Source: Sphingosinicella microcystinivorans (GTDB lineage: Bacteria > Pseudomonadota > Alphaproteobacteria > Sphingomonadales > Sphingomonadaceae). Taken from it: 64,000 nt of DNA. Every line of letters begins with the position of its first letter. The first letter of the stretch is position 1. Under the pieces are notes generated by a model. The model was not told the DNA's origin. It made no database searches and saw only the letters and a program-made list of their open reading frames with translations. The DNA lies in NCBI RefSeq assembly GCF_003634215.1, contig NZ_RBWX01000007.1, positions 1,288,945-1,352,944 of the forward strand, read 5' to 3'. This document shows positions 16,906 through 25,965 of the stretch, in pieces. A program made the position numbers and the translations under genes.

Positions 16906-18254
16906 TCCGCCAGCCGCGTGAAGGTGATGCCGCGCACGCGGTCTGTGCCGAGCGTGAAGCTGGCGCGATCATCCGTAAATTTGAGCGTCATCCCATCCCC
17001 GCGATAGACACCGTCCGGGGCGAGCGTGAAGCTGAGCGGTGCGCCCTTCGTGGTGTAGGGCGAGGCGATCGCCGCCGTCAGCGCGGGGCCTTTCGTGCTG
17101 ATATCGTAGGTCGCCTGTAGCTCATCCGAATAATAGCGGCCGCTGGGCGACGCTGTGTTGGGCGCGAGGATCTGGCCTTCGATAAGTTCGAGGATGGCGT
17201 CGGCCTTTTCCACCGGATTCCAGTCGCTTCGATTGCAGAAAACCGCAATGCCGAGGCGGCGGTCCGGCAGGCGCTGATACTGGTAGAGGAAGGCTTCGGC
17301 GCCGCCGCTGTGCTGGACGAATTTCTGCCCGCGGCGCTCGCCGACCATGAGACCACCGGCGTACGCCTGCAGGCTCGGCTTGCGGACGGCGAGTTCGCCG
17401 TTCGTGAAGCGTCCCGGTTCGAGCATGATGGCGCTGACGGCGGGGGTCCACACCTTGTGGCCAACCTCGATATCGTACTCATAGCGCGCGAGATCGTTGA
17501 TCGTGGTCATCAGCCCGCCCGAACCGCTGATCAGCGGATAGGTGTCGCGAATCTCGAAGCCGCCGTCCTTGGGCTTGTAGCCGTGCGCGACCTTGCCCTC
17601 GGGGCGGGCGCCGTTCATGAAAACGCTGTTTTTCATGCCGAGCGGTTTCAGAACGGCCTTCGCGGCGTAGTCGCCGAACGGCATGCCAGAGACGCGCTCG
17701 ACGATTTCCGCAAGCAGCAGATAGCCGCCGTTCGAATAGGTGAAATCGGTGCCGGGCGTGAAATTGGTCGCCTTCTGGCGCAGCACCAGATCGAGCGCCT
17801 TCGCCTTGGTGAAAGTCGCCGCATCGTCGCTACCGGACCAGCGCGCCAGCGCCAGCCAGTCCCGAACGCCCGAGGTGTGATGGATCAACATCTGGACGGT
17901 GACAGGCACTTCGTAGGCAGGCAGTTCGGGGAGGTATTTCCGAATGTCGTCGTTGAGGCCGAGTTTACCCTTCGTAATGAGGGTCGCAGCGGCAAGGACC
18001 GTGAACTGCTTCGATACCGACGCTGCATAGATCAGCGTGTCGCCGTCGAGCGGCCGTTTCGCTTCGACATCCGCCATGCCGGACGCGGTGACGAACAGCG
18101 GCTTCCCGGCCTTGAACGCACCGACCGCGCAGCCAGGCGCCGCAGCGGCGCCCGAATCGGAAACGAGCTTCCTGACGGCATCGAGATCGGTTGCCGCAGC
18201 TGGAGACGCAGCCGTCGCGGCAATGAGCGCTACAAGAACACGGGACCGTTTCAT
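16896..18254 (-). CDS. Secreted serine hydrolase, beta-lactamase/class C-like
   Basis: A cleavable signal peptide (VLVALIAATAASPAAA) precedes a penicillin-binding-protein-like domain. The SxxK nucleophile motif is SVSK (Ser79-Lys82), the second motif YSN occurs in FTYSNGGYLLL, and HSGGAEAF takes the place of the third box. A C-terminal beta domain of about 100 residues follows. Relatives include esterases and D-amino-acid or peptide hydrolases, so the substrate cannot be named. The ATG at 18254 was preferred over an in-frame TTG one codon earlier because AGGGG lies six bases upstream of it. Confidence 0.87.
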   Translation of the reverse strand: MKRSRVLVALIAATAASPAAATDLDAVRKLVSDSGAAAAPGCAVGAFKAGKPLFVTASGMADVEAKRPLDGDTLIYAASVSKQFTVLAAATLITKGKLGLNDDIRKYLPELPAYEVPVTVQMLIHHTSGVRDWLALARWSGSDDAATFTKAKALDLVLRQKATNFTPGTDFTYSNGGYLLLAEIVERVSGMPFGDYAAKAVLKPLGMKNSVFMNGARPEGKVAHGYKPKDGGFEIRDTYPLISGSGGLMTTINDLARYEYDIEVGHKVWTPAVSAIMLEPGRFTNGELAVRKPSLQAYAGGLMVGERRGQKFVQHSGGAEAFLYQYQRLPDRRLGIAVFCNRSDWNPVEKADAILELIEGQILAPNTASPSGRYYSDELQATYDISTKGPALTAAIASPYTTKGAPLSFTLAPDGVYRGDGMTLKFTDDRASFTLGTDRVRGITFTRLADGG

Positions 18255-18364
18255 CAATACCCCTCCAACTGAACGAACGGAGAGGGAAGGGCATCAGGCC
18301 CTACGCCGCAAGAGCGTATCTCGAACGGGTGCTATAACCGCCGGTTATCTGCCGACGTACGCTT

Positions 18365-18577
18365 TCAGGCCGCGACCAGTACGCCGAGGTCGGTGAGAAA
18401 GTCTGCGCCGCCCGTCTGCTGGAGCGGTAGCGCGGTCGCGCAGAAGGCGCACTCGGCTGAGCTGCGGCCGATGTACCAGTTCGTGTGCCCGCAGCCGGGG
18501 CAACAATTGACCTTCGACGGGCGGTATACAAGCCGGTAGCCCTGCTTCGAGCCATCATAGGCGCGCGTGTCGAGCAT
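18365..18577 (-). CDS. Small zinc-ribbon protein of unknown function
   Basis: A 70-residue protein starts at the ATG at 18577 (MLDTRAYDGSKQGYRLVYRP) behind a GA-rich ribosome site. It has paired Cys motifs CCPGCG and ECAFCA about 17 residues apart, a typical zinc ribbon, and an acidic/hydrophobic tail. The frame stays open upstream to 18718 but that part looks like low-quality coding sequence, so the shorter form was taken. It has no recognisable partner; the neighbours are a serine hydrolase downstream and a PAS protein 202 bases upstream, all on the minus strand. Confidence 0.65.
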   Translation of the reverse strand: MLDTRAYDGSKQGYRLVYRPSKVNCCPGCGHTNWYIGRSSAECAFCATALPLQQTGGADFLTDLGVLVAA

Positions 18578-18779
18578 GGTCCTCGTCCTTTCAACTCGGC
18601 GCCGATAGAAGGCACCTCGTCGCTGGAACACGCAAGGAGGGTGCCAGTTCCGCATGTGGCGGAAATTGCAGCGTTCTGAGGATTGGAGGTCACAGGACTG
18701 TAAGGTTTTTCGACCCATCTGTGTTGAAATGGGACAGGCTGGCGCATCGATGCGAACCCGTAACGTCTTGATTTCGCGC

Positions 18780-19313
18780 TCAGCCGCTCAGCACATGAAG
18801 CTGGCCGGGCTGCGGGATGAGCATACCGTACCATTCAAGGAACTTGCCGTTGCCATCGCGCACCGCCGCGCCGGTAGCGCTGAATGTCGCGTACGCGCCG
18901 TCCCGCTGCCGCATCCGCATGAGCGCGCCGCGTGGCACACCGCTCTGAATCGCGAGCGCGAGGGCTGATTTGATGTTCGCGACATCTTCAGGATGCGTGA
19001 AGCTCTGCCAGCCGGCGCCCAGCGCGTCTTCGGGCGGGCGGCCTGTCAAACGCGTGAAGCTGTTGTTGATGTAGGTGACATCACCCTTCGAATTGCACGC
19101 GAAGATGATGACGGGAACGGCTTCGACGATCGATTCGAAGCGCTGCTTGATGATCTGCAGGCATTCGACCTCCGCGCGCAGGCGGCGAATTTCGCCATCC
19201 TTGCGGGTGAGCGCGGCTTCGGAGCGAACGCGAACGTGATCGACCGCCTTGCGGACGAAATCCAGTTCCTCGGAACTGGGCGAAAGACCCGGCCGCTCTA
19301 TCTCCCGGCCCAT
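18780..19313 (-). CDS. Stand-alone PAS-domain protein
   Basis: This 177-residue protein has a charged N-terminal helix likely to form a coiled coil (about residues 15-58, with RKDGEIRRLRAEVECLQIIKQ). A single PAS domain follows (about 59-170), with SIVEAVPVIIFACNSKGDVTYIN, the LTGRPPEDALGAGW turn and a terminal WYGMLIP strand of the PAC segment. There is no kinase, cyclase or DNA-binding output. It therefore probably signals through protein contact. The ATG at 19313 was chosen for GGAGAG six bases upstream; a longer frame to 19349 lacks one. It is divergent from the prolyl-tRNA editing gene. Confidence 0.82.
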   Translation of the reverse strand: MGREIERPGLSPSSEELDFVRKAVDHVRVRSEAALTRKDGEIRRLRAEVECLQIIKQRFESIVEAVPVIIFACNSKGDVTYINNSFTRLTGRPPEDALGAGWQSFTHPEDVANIKSALALAIQSGVPRGALMRMRQRDGAYATFSATGAAVRDGNGKFLEWYGMLIPQPGQLHVLSG

Positions 19314-19402
19314 GACCACTCTCCAGAAAAATACCACACGTGCAAACATACTGGCATGCGAGGGTTAATGCGCTGTATGCGCCGGGTCGAAAGGGGTGCT
19401 TT

Positions 19403-19909
19403 GTGACATCGAGAGAAACGGAACTTGATGCGGCGCTCGGCGCGCTCGGCGTCCCCTACAAGAAGCACGAGCATCAGGCGGTGTTTACCGTGGGCGAGAG
19501 CGAGGCGCTGCACCACGCGATTGCCGGAGCCCACACCAAGAATCTCTTCCTGAAGGACGAAGCGGGCGCGTTCTTCCTGGTGACCATCCCCGCAGAGGCG
19601 CGCGCGAACCTGAAGGCGCTGCCGGCCGTGATCGGATCGCGGCGGCTCAGCTTCGGGAAGGCAGAGGACATGGAGCGCCTGCTCGGCATCTCGCCGGGTT
19701 CGGTGACGCCGCTTGCGGCTTTCAACGACGAAGGCCACGCGGTGACGGTCGCGCTGGATGCCACGCTTGCAGCGGCGGAAACGGTGAACGTCCACCCCTT
19801 GCGCAACACGGCCACGGTCGGCATGTCCGGGGCTGACCTTGTGCGTGCGCTCGAAAGCTGGGGGCACGCGCCGATCATCGCCCCCATTCCCGTGCTGGAG
19901 GACAAATGA
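19403..19909 (+). CDS. Prolyl-tRNA editing (YbaK/ProX-type) deacylase
   Basis: The 168-residue YbaK-fold protein should hydrolyse mischarged tRNA, most likely Ala-tRNA(Pro) as in ProXp-ala/PrdX. The conserved lysine segment TKNLFLKDEAGAFFLV, the acidic GSRRLSFGKAEDMERLLGISPGSVTPLAAFND stretch (the family's GSVTPLA signature) and a C-terminal NVHPLRNTATVGMS are present. The GTG at 19403 follows AAGGGG; an open frame upstream to 19340 lacks support. Its stop overlaps the fghA start (ATGA). The exact tRNA specificity is not readable from sequence. Confidence 0.87.
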   Translation: MTSRETELDAALGALGVPYKKHEHQAVFTVGESEALHHAIAGAHTKNLFLKDEAGAFFLVTIPAEARANLKALPAVIGSRRLSFGKAEDMERLLGISPGSVTPLAAFNDEGHAVTVALDATLAAAETVNVHPLRNTATVGMSGADLVRALESWGHAPIIAPIPVLEDK

Positions 19910-20745
19910 CCATCGAAACCGTTTCGACGAACCGCAGCTTCGGCGGCACGCAGGGCGTCTACAAGCACAGCTCGCGCGAAACCGGCACGCCGATGGTGTT
20001 CAGCGTGTTCGTTCCCGATCATGCGCGCGGCGTGACGCTGCCGGTGGTCTGGTATCTTTCGGGGCTGACCTGCACGCACGCGAACGTCACCGAAAAGGGC
20101 GAGTTCCGGCGCGTGTGCGCTGAACTCGGTCTCATCTTCGTAGCGCCGGACACGAGCCCGCGGGGCGATGACGTGCCGGACGACGAGGCGTACGACTTCG
20201 GCAAGGGCGCGGGCTTTTACGTGGACGCGACCGCCGCGCCGTGGGCGGCGAACTTCCGGATGCGCAGCTATATCGAGCGCGAACTGCCCGAAGTGATCGG
20301 CGCGCACTTCCCGGCGGACATGGCGCGGCAGGGCATCATGGGCCATTCCATGGGCGGCCATGGCGCGCTCACCATCAGCCTGCGAAATCCGGGCCGGTTC
20401 CGCGCGACCTCAGCCTTCGCGCCGATCGTCAGCCCGCTTCATTGCCCGTGGGGCGCAAAGGCGCTCGGCGGCTATCTGGGGGCGGACCGTGCGGCCTGGC
20501 GCGAATACGATGCCTGCGCGCTGATCGAGGACGGCGCGCGCGTGCCGGAGCTGCTGGTGGACCAGGGTGGGGCGGACAATTTCCTGAAAGAGCAGCTGAA
20601 GCCCGAACTCCTCGAAGCCGCCTGCGCGAAGGCAGGCATTCCGCTGACTCTGGGAATGCGCGAAGGCTACGACCACAGCTATTACTTCATCTCGACGTTC
20701 ATGGAGCCGCACCTGCGCTGGCACCATGAACGGCTGACGCGTTAG
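19906..20745 (+). CDS. fghA: S-formylglutathione hydrolase
   Basis: This esterase-D-family enzyme hydrolyses S-formylglutathione to formate and glutathione, the second step of glutathione-dependent formaldehyde oxidation. The 279 residues carry the nucleophile elbow GHSMGGHG (Ser148), the family segment WYLSGLTCTHANVTEKGEFRRV, an Asp in VDQGGADNF and a His in YDHSYYF. It is translationally coupled to the tRNA-editing gene by ATGA. The partner dehydrogenase (adhC) is not adjacent, which is unusual compared with the common adhC-fghA pairing. Its stop interlocks with that of the opposing gene (TTAG, 20742-20745). Confidence 0.94.
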   Translation: MTIETVSTNRSFGGTQGVYKHSSRETGTPMVFSVFVPDHARGVTLPVVWYLSGLTCTHANVTEKGEFRRVCAELGLIFVAPDTSPRGDDVPDDEAYDFGKGAGFYVDATAAPWAANFRMRSYIERELPEVIGAHFPADMARQGIMGHSMGGHGALTISLRNPGRFRATSAFAPIVSPLHCPWGAKALGGYLGADRAAWREYDACALIEDGARVPELLVDQGGADNFLKEQLKPELLEAACAKAGIPLTLGMREGYDHSYYFISTFMEPHLRWHHERLTR

Positions 20746-21344
20746 CTGAGGCTCTCTTCCTTTTCGCTTCGCAGGGCGTCGCGGAAGGATTCAAGGCGCG
20801 CTCGATAGCCCTCGGCATCGCCGTATTCCAGGAAGGCCTGGTAGCGCTGGTGCGCTCCGCTGACCCTGATCGCGTGCTTGATCGGGCACCAGTATTGCTC
20901 CGTGCGCGCGGCAATTTCGCGCACATAGCTGACGACGCCGTTGCCGTAGCTGCAATAGGCGCAGTTCAGTGCCTCGATCCAGTTGAGGTAAGCGAGGTGT
21001 CCGCGATCGAAAGCGATATGGTCGCTCCGGCGAACGCGCGGGATGCCGTAGGCGCGGAAGCAGATCGCCTGATAGATGCTGACCCATATGTCGATCAGCA
21101 CGAACGGCACGATCATCGAGTAGATCACCGGCGCCGTCACGATCGTGCGCCACGAGGAGCGGGCAATGAACTGCGTGAGATCCATGCGCAGGCGCCGATG
21201 CTCGGCAGCGATGCCCTGCTCGAACTCGACGAAGCGCGCCTTAAGCGACCAGCCGAGCGCCTTGCGGCGGCGCTCGATCTCGCGGTCCAACTCCTGTTGC
21301 AGGCGGACGATCTCGTGCGCCAGTTCTTCGATACGCCCAGTCAT
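20742..21344 (-). CDS. Conserved membrane protein with Cys motif, function unknown
   Basis: The 200-residue protein has a charged N-terminal coiled-coil stretch (about 5-60, EELAHEIVRLQQELDREIERRRKALG), then one or two transmembrane segments (about 68-98, TIVTAPVIYSMIVPFVLIDIW). A strikingly conserved-looking C-terminal part contains FDRGHLAYLNWIEALNCAYCSYGNG and REIAARTEQYWCPIKHA. The CxxC plus third Cys could bind a metal or cofactor. I do not know a function. The ATG at 21344 follows AGGGGA. The convergent fghA overlap is four bases. Confidence 0.82.
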   Translation of the reverse strand: MTGRIEELAHEIVRLQQELDREIERRRKALGWSLKARFVEFEQGIAAEHRRLRMDLTQFIARSSWRTIVTAPVIYSMIVPFVLIDIWVSIYQAICFRAYGIPRVRRSDHIAFDRGHLAYLNWIEALNCAYCSYGNGVVSYVREIAARTEQYWCPIKHAIRVSGAHQRYQAFLEYGDAEGYRARLESFRDALRSEKEESLS

Positions 21345-21449
21345 TTATGTCCCCTGCTTGCCGATCCAGCGCGATGGTAATCCGGCGCATTGCCCGACTC
21401 CAGACGGAGAGAGCAACCAGGGTGGTCAGACTTGAAGAGGCGCGTCAGG

Positions 21450-21938
21450 TCAGGCCGGAACGCGCGTGTATCGGCCGTCCACGTAAAGCAGCGGATCGAC
21501 GACATCGCCAACGGTGACGGATTGCACGCGGCCGATCACGATCGTGTGCGTGCCGTAGGCGAAGAGGCCGTCCTGCTTGCAGACGACATTCGCCTGCGCG
21601 CTGCCGAGCAGCGGAAGACCGCCCGGACCATCGCGCCAGTCGCCGCAGGCGAAGCGTTCAGCCCCCTTGGCGCCGCCGCCGCAAATGCGTGAAATATCCT
21701 CCTGATCGGCGGAGAGGATGTTGATCGCAAAGTCCGCGCCCGCCGCGAGGGGCGCGTGCATCGAGGCTGATCGGTTGACACAGACGAGCATCGAAGGCGG
21801 GTCCATCGACATGGCTTCAACAGCGGTCGCCGCCATCAGGAAGCGCTCGTCCTCGTGGCGGGTGCTGATGACGCAGACCGTTGTGGCGAGTCGGCGCAGC
21901 GCCTGCTTGGTTGCACCGACAAGATCGATTTCATCCAA
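21450..21938 (-). CDS. Flavin reductase, HpaC-like
   Basis: The 162-residue protein has the flavin-reductase (split-barrel) fold: RRLATTVCVISTRHEDERFLMAATAVEAMSMDPPSMLVCVNRSAS, then the FAINILSADQEDISR strand and the terminal DPLLYVDGRYTRV. Such proteins supply reduced FMN or FAD to two-component monooxygenases. No oxygenase gene is nearby. The start appears to be a TTG at 21938 with GGAGAAG upstream. It lies 60 bases downstream of hutU on the same strand, and a palindrome with the same core as the hut operator lies in that gap's edge (21996-22005), so it may belong to the hut operon. Confidence 0.85.
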   Translation of the reverse strand: MDEIDLVGATKQALRRLATTVCVISTRHEDERFLMAATAVEAMSMDPPSMLVCVNRSASMHAPLAAGADFAINILSADQEDISRICGGGAKGAERFACGDWRDGPGGLPLLGSAQANVVCKQDGLFAYGTHTIVIGRVQSVTVGDVVDPLLYVDGRYTRVPA

Positions 21939-21995
21939 TGCGCTTCTCCTGCTCCCCGCGTTTGCGCCGAGCCTATGACACAGGAAGAAACGCCG

Positions 21996-22005
21996 CGTCT
22001 AGACG
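21996..22005. promoter_or_regulatory. Possible second HutC site at the 3' end of hutU
   Basis: CGTCTAGACG is a perfect 10-bp palindrome. Its eight-base core GTCTAGAC is identical to the core of the large hut operator at 27169-27188. It covers the hutU stop codon and lies 58 bases upstream of the flavin-reductase start. A short palindrome like this could arise by chance, so the call is weak. Confidence 0.25.
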
Positions 22006-23654
22006 ATGGCTGGGAGATCGAGGCCCTGATCGCGCGCGCACTGGAGTGCGATGTCGTAGCCGGCATCGGCGTGGCGCATCACCCCGGTGGCGGGGTCGTT
22101 CCAGAGAACGCGCTCGATGCGGCGCGCGGCCGCCTCTGTGCCGTCGCACACGATTACCATACCCGAATGCTGCGAATAGCCCATCCCAACCCCGCCGCCG
22201 TGGTGGAGCGAGACCCATGTCGCGCCGGATGCGGTGTTGAGGAGCGCGTTGAGGAGCGGCCAGTCCGACACGGCGTCGGAGCCGTCGCGCATCGCCTCCG
22301 TCTCCCGGTTGGGGCTGGCAACCGAGCCGGAATCGAGGTGATCGCGGCCGATGACGACCGGCGCCTTCAGCTCGCCGGACGCCACCATTTCGTTGAAGGC
22401 GAGGCCGAGGCGGTGACGATCGCCGAGCCCGACCCAGCAGATGCGCGCGGGCAGGCCCTGAAACTTGATGCGTTCGCGCGCCATGTCGAGCCAGTTGTGG
22501 AGGTGCGGGTTGTCGGGGATGAGCTCCTTCACCTTCGCATCCGTCTTGTAGATGTCCTCCGGGTCTCCCGAGAGCGCCACCCAGCGGAACGGGCCGATGC
22601 CGCGGCAGAACAGCGGCCGGATGTAGGCGGGCACGAAGCCGGGGAAGGCGAACGCGTCTTCGACGCCCGCATCCTTCGCGACCTGCCGGATGTTGTTGCC
22701 GTAGTCGACCGTTGGGACGCCCGCCTTCTGGAAATCCAGCATGGTGCGAACGTGCGCGGCCATCGAGGCCTTGGCGGCCTCGGCGACGATGTCCGGGTTC
22801 TGCTCGCGCATCCCGAACCAGCGCTCGAGGCTCCAGCCCGCGGGGAGATAGCCGTTGACCGGATCGTGCGCGGAGGTCTGATCGGTGAGGAGATCAGGAC
22901 GAATACCGCGCCGGAAGATTTCGGGGAGCAGTTCGGCGGCATTGCCCAGGAGACCCACCGAGACGGGCTTAGTCGCCGTGGTGACGAGACGCACGGCCTC
23001 GTCGAGGGTCTCCGCCGCGTGATCGAGATAGCCGGTGCGAAGGCGCATCTCGATCCGGATCGGCTGACATTCGATGGCGAGGCACGATGCACCGGCCATC
23101 ACCGCCGCGAGCGGCTGCGCGCCGCCCATGCCGCCCAGCCCCGCCGTCAGCAGCCATTTGCCCGAAAGATCACCGCCGTAGTGCTGGCGGCCCATTTCGA
23201 CGAATGTCTCGTAGGTGCCCTGCACGATGCCCTGCGTGCCGATGTAGATCCACGAGCCCGCCGTCATCTGGCCGTACATGGCGAGGCCCTTGCGATCGAG
23301 TTCGTTGAAGTGCTCCCACGTTGCCCAGTGCGGCACGAGGTTGGAGTTGGCGATGAGCACGCGCGGCGCGTCCGTATGCGTGCGGAACACGCCCACGGGC
23401 TTGCCGGACTGGATGAGCAGCGTCTCGTCGTCGTTCAGGCGGCGCAGCGTTTCGACGATCTTGTCGTAACTTTCCCAATCGCGCGCGGCGCGGCCGATGC
23501 CGCCGTAGACGACAAGCTCTTCGGGGCGCTCGGCGACGTCCGGATGCAGGTTGTTCATCAGCATCCGCAAGGGCGCTTCGGTGAGCCAGCTTTTCGCGCT
23601 GAGCGCGGTGCCGGTGGCGGGGCGGATGATGCGGGTGGTGTCGGTGCGGGTCAT
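21999..23654 (-). CDS. hutU: Urocanate hydratase
   Basis: HutU converts urocanate to imidazolone propionate using tightly bound NAD, the second step of histidine breakdown. The 551 residues include [27 protein letters not shown], the NAD loop [14 protein letters not shown] and the active-site segment [15 protein letters not shown]. The ATG at 23654 was chosen because it overlaps the hutG stop (ATGA) and begins the conserved N-terminus; an open frame up to 23759 is antisense-quality sequence inside hutG. It is the last catabolic gene of the hutIHGU arm. Confidence 0.96.
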   Translation of the reverse strand: MTRTDTTRIIRPATGTALSAKSWLTEAPLRMLMNNLHPDVAERPEELVVYGGIGRAARDWESYDKIVETLRRLNDDETLLIQSGKPVGVFRTHTDAPRVLIANSNLVPHWATWEHFNELDRKGLAMYGQMTAGSWIYIGTQGIVQGTYETFVEMGRQHYGGDLSGKWLLTAGLGGMGGAQPLAAVMAGASCLAIECQPIRIEMRLRTGYLDHAAETLDEAVRLVTTATKPVSVGLLGNAAELLPEIFRRGIRPDLLTDQTSAHDPVNGYLPAGWSLERWFGMREQNPDIVAEAAKASMAAHVRTMLDFQKAGVPTVDYGNNIRQVAKDAGVEDAFAFPGFVPAYIRPLFCRGIGPFRWVALSGDPEDIYKTDAKVKELIPDNPHLHNWLDMARERIKFQGLPARICWVGLGDRHRLGLAFNEMVASGELKAPVVIGRDHLDSGSVASPNRETEAMRDGSDAVSDWPLLNALLNTASGATWVSLHHGGGVGMGYSQHSGMVIVCDGTEAAARRIERVLWNDPATGVMRHADAGYDIALQCARDQGLDLPAIV

Positions 23655-24466
23655 GCGTGGCCTTTGGCGAATGCGAGGGCGGCTTCCAGAACCTCGCGAA
23701 GCGTGGATTGCAGCGGCTGCGCGCGGGCGGGATCGTAGTCGGCGGGCCAGTTGCCCCATGCCGTCACGGGCGGCTCGGCGAGGTAGGTGCGCATCGCGAG
23801 TTCCATCTGGACCGCGTGGATGCCGGCGCTGGGGTTGCCGTAGTGGCGCGTCGTCCAGCCGCCCTTGAAGCGCCCATCGAGAACATGCGTGTAGGGCGAG
23901 CGGGCGCAGGCAGCCATCACCGCTTCCGCAAGCGCGGGCGCGCAGGTTGCGCCGCCGTTGGTGCCGACGTTGAGGTCGGGGAGATCGCCCGGGAACAGGC
24001 GTGGGACATGGCCGCGAATGGAATGCGCATCATAGAGCACGACGTGCGCGTGGCGGCGGCGCAGGCGCGCGAGCTCTTCGGAGAGGACGCGGTGATAGGG
24101 ATCGAACCATGCCGCGCGGCGGCGCGTGATTTCGGCTTCGTCCGGTTCCTCGCCGGGGCGATAGAAGGGTTCGCCGTCGAAGGTTTCGGTGGGGCAGAGG
24201 CCCGTTGTGATCTGCCCCGGATAGAGCGAGACGCCGGACGGGTCGCGATTTACGTCGATGACCGTGCGTGACATGCCGGTGCGGATCGTCGTGGCGCCGA
24301 GATCGCGCGCGAAGGCGTAGAGCGCGTCCACCCACCAGTCGGTGTCCTTGAGCGCGAGCCATGGCGAACGCAGCGTGTCTTCGATCTCCGGCGGGATCGT
24401 GGTGCCTGTGTGCGGGAAGGCGACGACGAGCGGTGCGTCGCCCTGATGCACCATCAGCCAGGTCAT
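23651..24466 (-). CDS. hutG: N-formylglutamate deformylase
   Basis: HutG hydrolyses N-formylglutamate to glutamate and formate, the last step of the five-enzyme histidine pathway that also uses HutF. The 271-residue protein contains the metal-binding [34 protein letters not shown] and [16 protein letters not shown] motifs of the amidohydrolase family. The ATG at 24466 overlaps the hutH stop (ATGA); the frame stays open to 25381, but that extension is a shadow of hutH. Its own stop overlaps the hutU start. With hutF in the locus, this fits the formylglutamate route rather than formiminoglutamase. Confidence 0.94.
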   Translation of the reverse strand: MTWLMVHQGDAPLVVAFPHTGTTIPPEIEDTLRSPWLALKDTDWWVDALYAFARDLGATTIRTGMSRTVIDVNRDPSGVSLYPGQITTGLCPTETFDGEPFYRPGEEPDEAEITRRRAAWFDPYHRVLSEELARLRRRHAHVVLYDAHSIRGHVPRLFPGDLPDLNVGTNGGATCAPALAEAVMAACARSPYTHVLDGRFKGGWTTRHYGNPSAGIHAVQMELAMRTYLAEPPVTAWGNWPADYDPARAQPLQSTLREVLEAALAFAKGHA

Positions 24467-25965
24467 AGCGGAAGCTCCGCGAGGGCGGCGAGCGTTCCAG
24501 TGTTCACGAGGCGCGTCGCTGCGACGATATCGGGGTGGAAATGGCGGTCGTGGTCGAGCGTCGGGACTTCGGCGCGGAGTGATGCGCGGGCCTTTTCCAA
24601 CGCAGGACTGGAGGTGAGCGGCGCATGGAAGTCGCAACCCTGCGCGGCGGCGAGATATTCGATGGCGAGCACGCCAGCGAGGTTTTCGGCCATCGGCAGC
24701 AGGCGGCGCGCACCGTGTGCGGCCATCGAGACGTGGTCTTCCTGATTGGCCGAGGTCGGGATCGAATCGACGCTCGCGGGATAGGCGCGCTGCTTGTTTT
24801 CGGAGACGAGCGCCGCTGCCGTCACCTGCGGGATCATGAAGCCCGAGTTGAGGCCGGGCTTCGGCGTGAGGAATGCCGGGAGGCCGGAGAGCGCGGGATC
24901 GACGAGCATGGCGATGCGGCGCTCGGCGATCGAGCCGATTTCGCAGAGCGCGAGCGCGATCATGTCTGCCGCGAAGGCGACGGGCTCGGCGTGGAAATTG
25001 CCGCCGGAGAGCGCTTCGTCTGTATCGGCGAAGATGAGGGGGTTGTCGGAAACGCCGTTCGCTTCGTCGATGAGAGTTTCGGCCGCCTGCCGCAGGATGC
25101 CGAGCGCGGCACCCATCACCTGCGGCTGACAGCGCAGGCAATACGGATCCTGTACGCGGGCATCGCCTTCGAGATGCGAGGCGCGGATCGCTGAACCCTG
25201 CATCAGCGTGCGGAGTGTGTCCGCCACATCGATCTGGCCGCGATGTCGGCGCAGCGTGTGAATGCGCGGATCGAACGGCGTATCGGAACCCTTCGCGGCT
25301 TCCGTGGAGAGCGCACCGGTGACAAGTGCAGTGCGGAACAGGCTCTCCGCCTCGAACAGGCCCGCGAGCGCGCAGCTGCAAGAGAATTGCGTGCCGTTGA
25401 GGAGCGCGAGGCCTTCCTTCGCGCCGAGCGTGAGGGGAGCAAGCCCTGCCTTCGCCAGCGCTTCGGCTGCCGGGACGCCGTCGATCTCACCCACTCCGAT
25501 CATCGTCGCGGCCATGTGGGCGAGGGGTGCGAGGTCACCGCTGGCGCCAACCGACCCTTGTGAGGGGATCGTCGGCATCAGGTCTTTCGCCAGCATGGCC
25601 TCGATAAGGCGCACGGTCCGCGTGGAGACGCCCGAGGCGCCATGGCCGAAGCTCGCGAGCTTCAATGCCATCATCAGGCGCACGACCGCGCGGGGCATCG
25701 GTTCGCCGACACCTGCCGCGTGGCTGAGAACGATGTTGCGCTGGAGCGTGGTGAGATCGGCTGTGTCGATGCGGACGGAGGCGAGTTTCCCAAAGCCGGT
25801 GTTGATCCCGTAAACGGGATCGCCGCGATCGAGGATGCGCGCGACAGCAGCTGCGCTCGCTTCGATGGCGGGAAAGGCTGCGGGGTCGAGTGCCGCCGCT
25901 TCGCCGCGATAGATGGCGCGCAGGGCGTCGAAACCGATGGCGCCGGGGGTGAGCGTGATCGTCAC
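24463..25965 (-). CDS. hutH: Histidine ammonia-lyase
   Basis: HutH removes ammonia from histidine to give urocanate. The self-made MIO cofactor triad Ala-Ser-Gly lies at 141-143 in [14 protein letters not shown], the usual position, and the active-site segments [11 protein letters not shown] and NQEDHVSM are intact. The 500 residues match the family. The start is a GTG at 25965 with GGAGAGGACA directly before it, overlapping the hutI stop as GTGA. A longer open frame to 26220 is antisense-quality sequence within hutI and was rejected. Confidence 0.96.
   Translation of the reverse strand: MTITLTPGAIGFDALRAIYRGEAAALDPAAFPAIEASAAAVARILDRGDPVYGINTGFGKLASVRIDTADLTTLQRNIVLSHAAGVGEPMPRAVVRLMMALKLASFGHGASGVSTRTVRLIEAMLAKDLMPTIPSQGSVGASGDLAPLAHMAATMIGVGEIDGVPAAEALAKAGLAPLTLGAKEGLALLNGTQFSCSCALAGLFEAESLFRTALVTGALSTEAAKGSDTPFDPRIHTLRRHRGQIDVADTLRTLMQGSAIRASHLEGDARVQDPYCLRCQPQVMGAALGILRQAAETLIDEANGVSDNPLIFADTDEALSGGNFHAEPVAFAADMIALALCEIGSIAERRIAMLVDPALSGLPAFLTPKPGLNSGFMIPQVTAAALVSENKQRAYPASVDSIPTSANQEDHVSMAAHGARRLLPMAENLAGVLAIEYLAAAQGCDFHAPLTSSPALEKARASLRAEVPTLDHDRHFHPDIVAATRLVNTGTLAALAELPL

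Noticed and set aside
24467-25381. N-terminal extension of hutG
   Set aside because: The open frame runs through hutH in another phase; hutG proper starts at the ATG overlapping the hutH stop and gives the family length.
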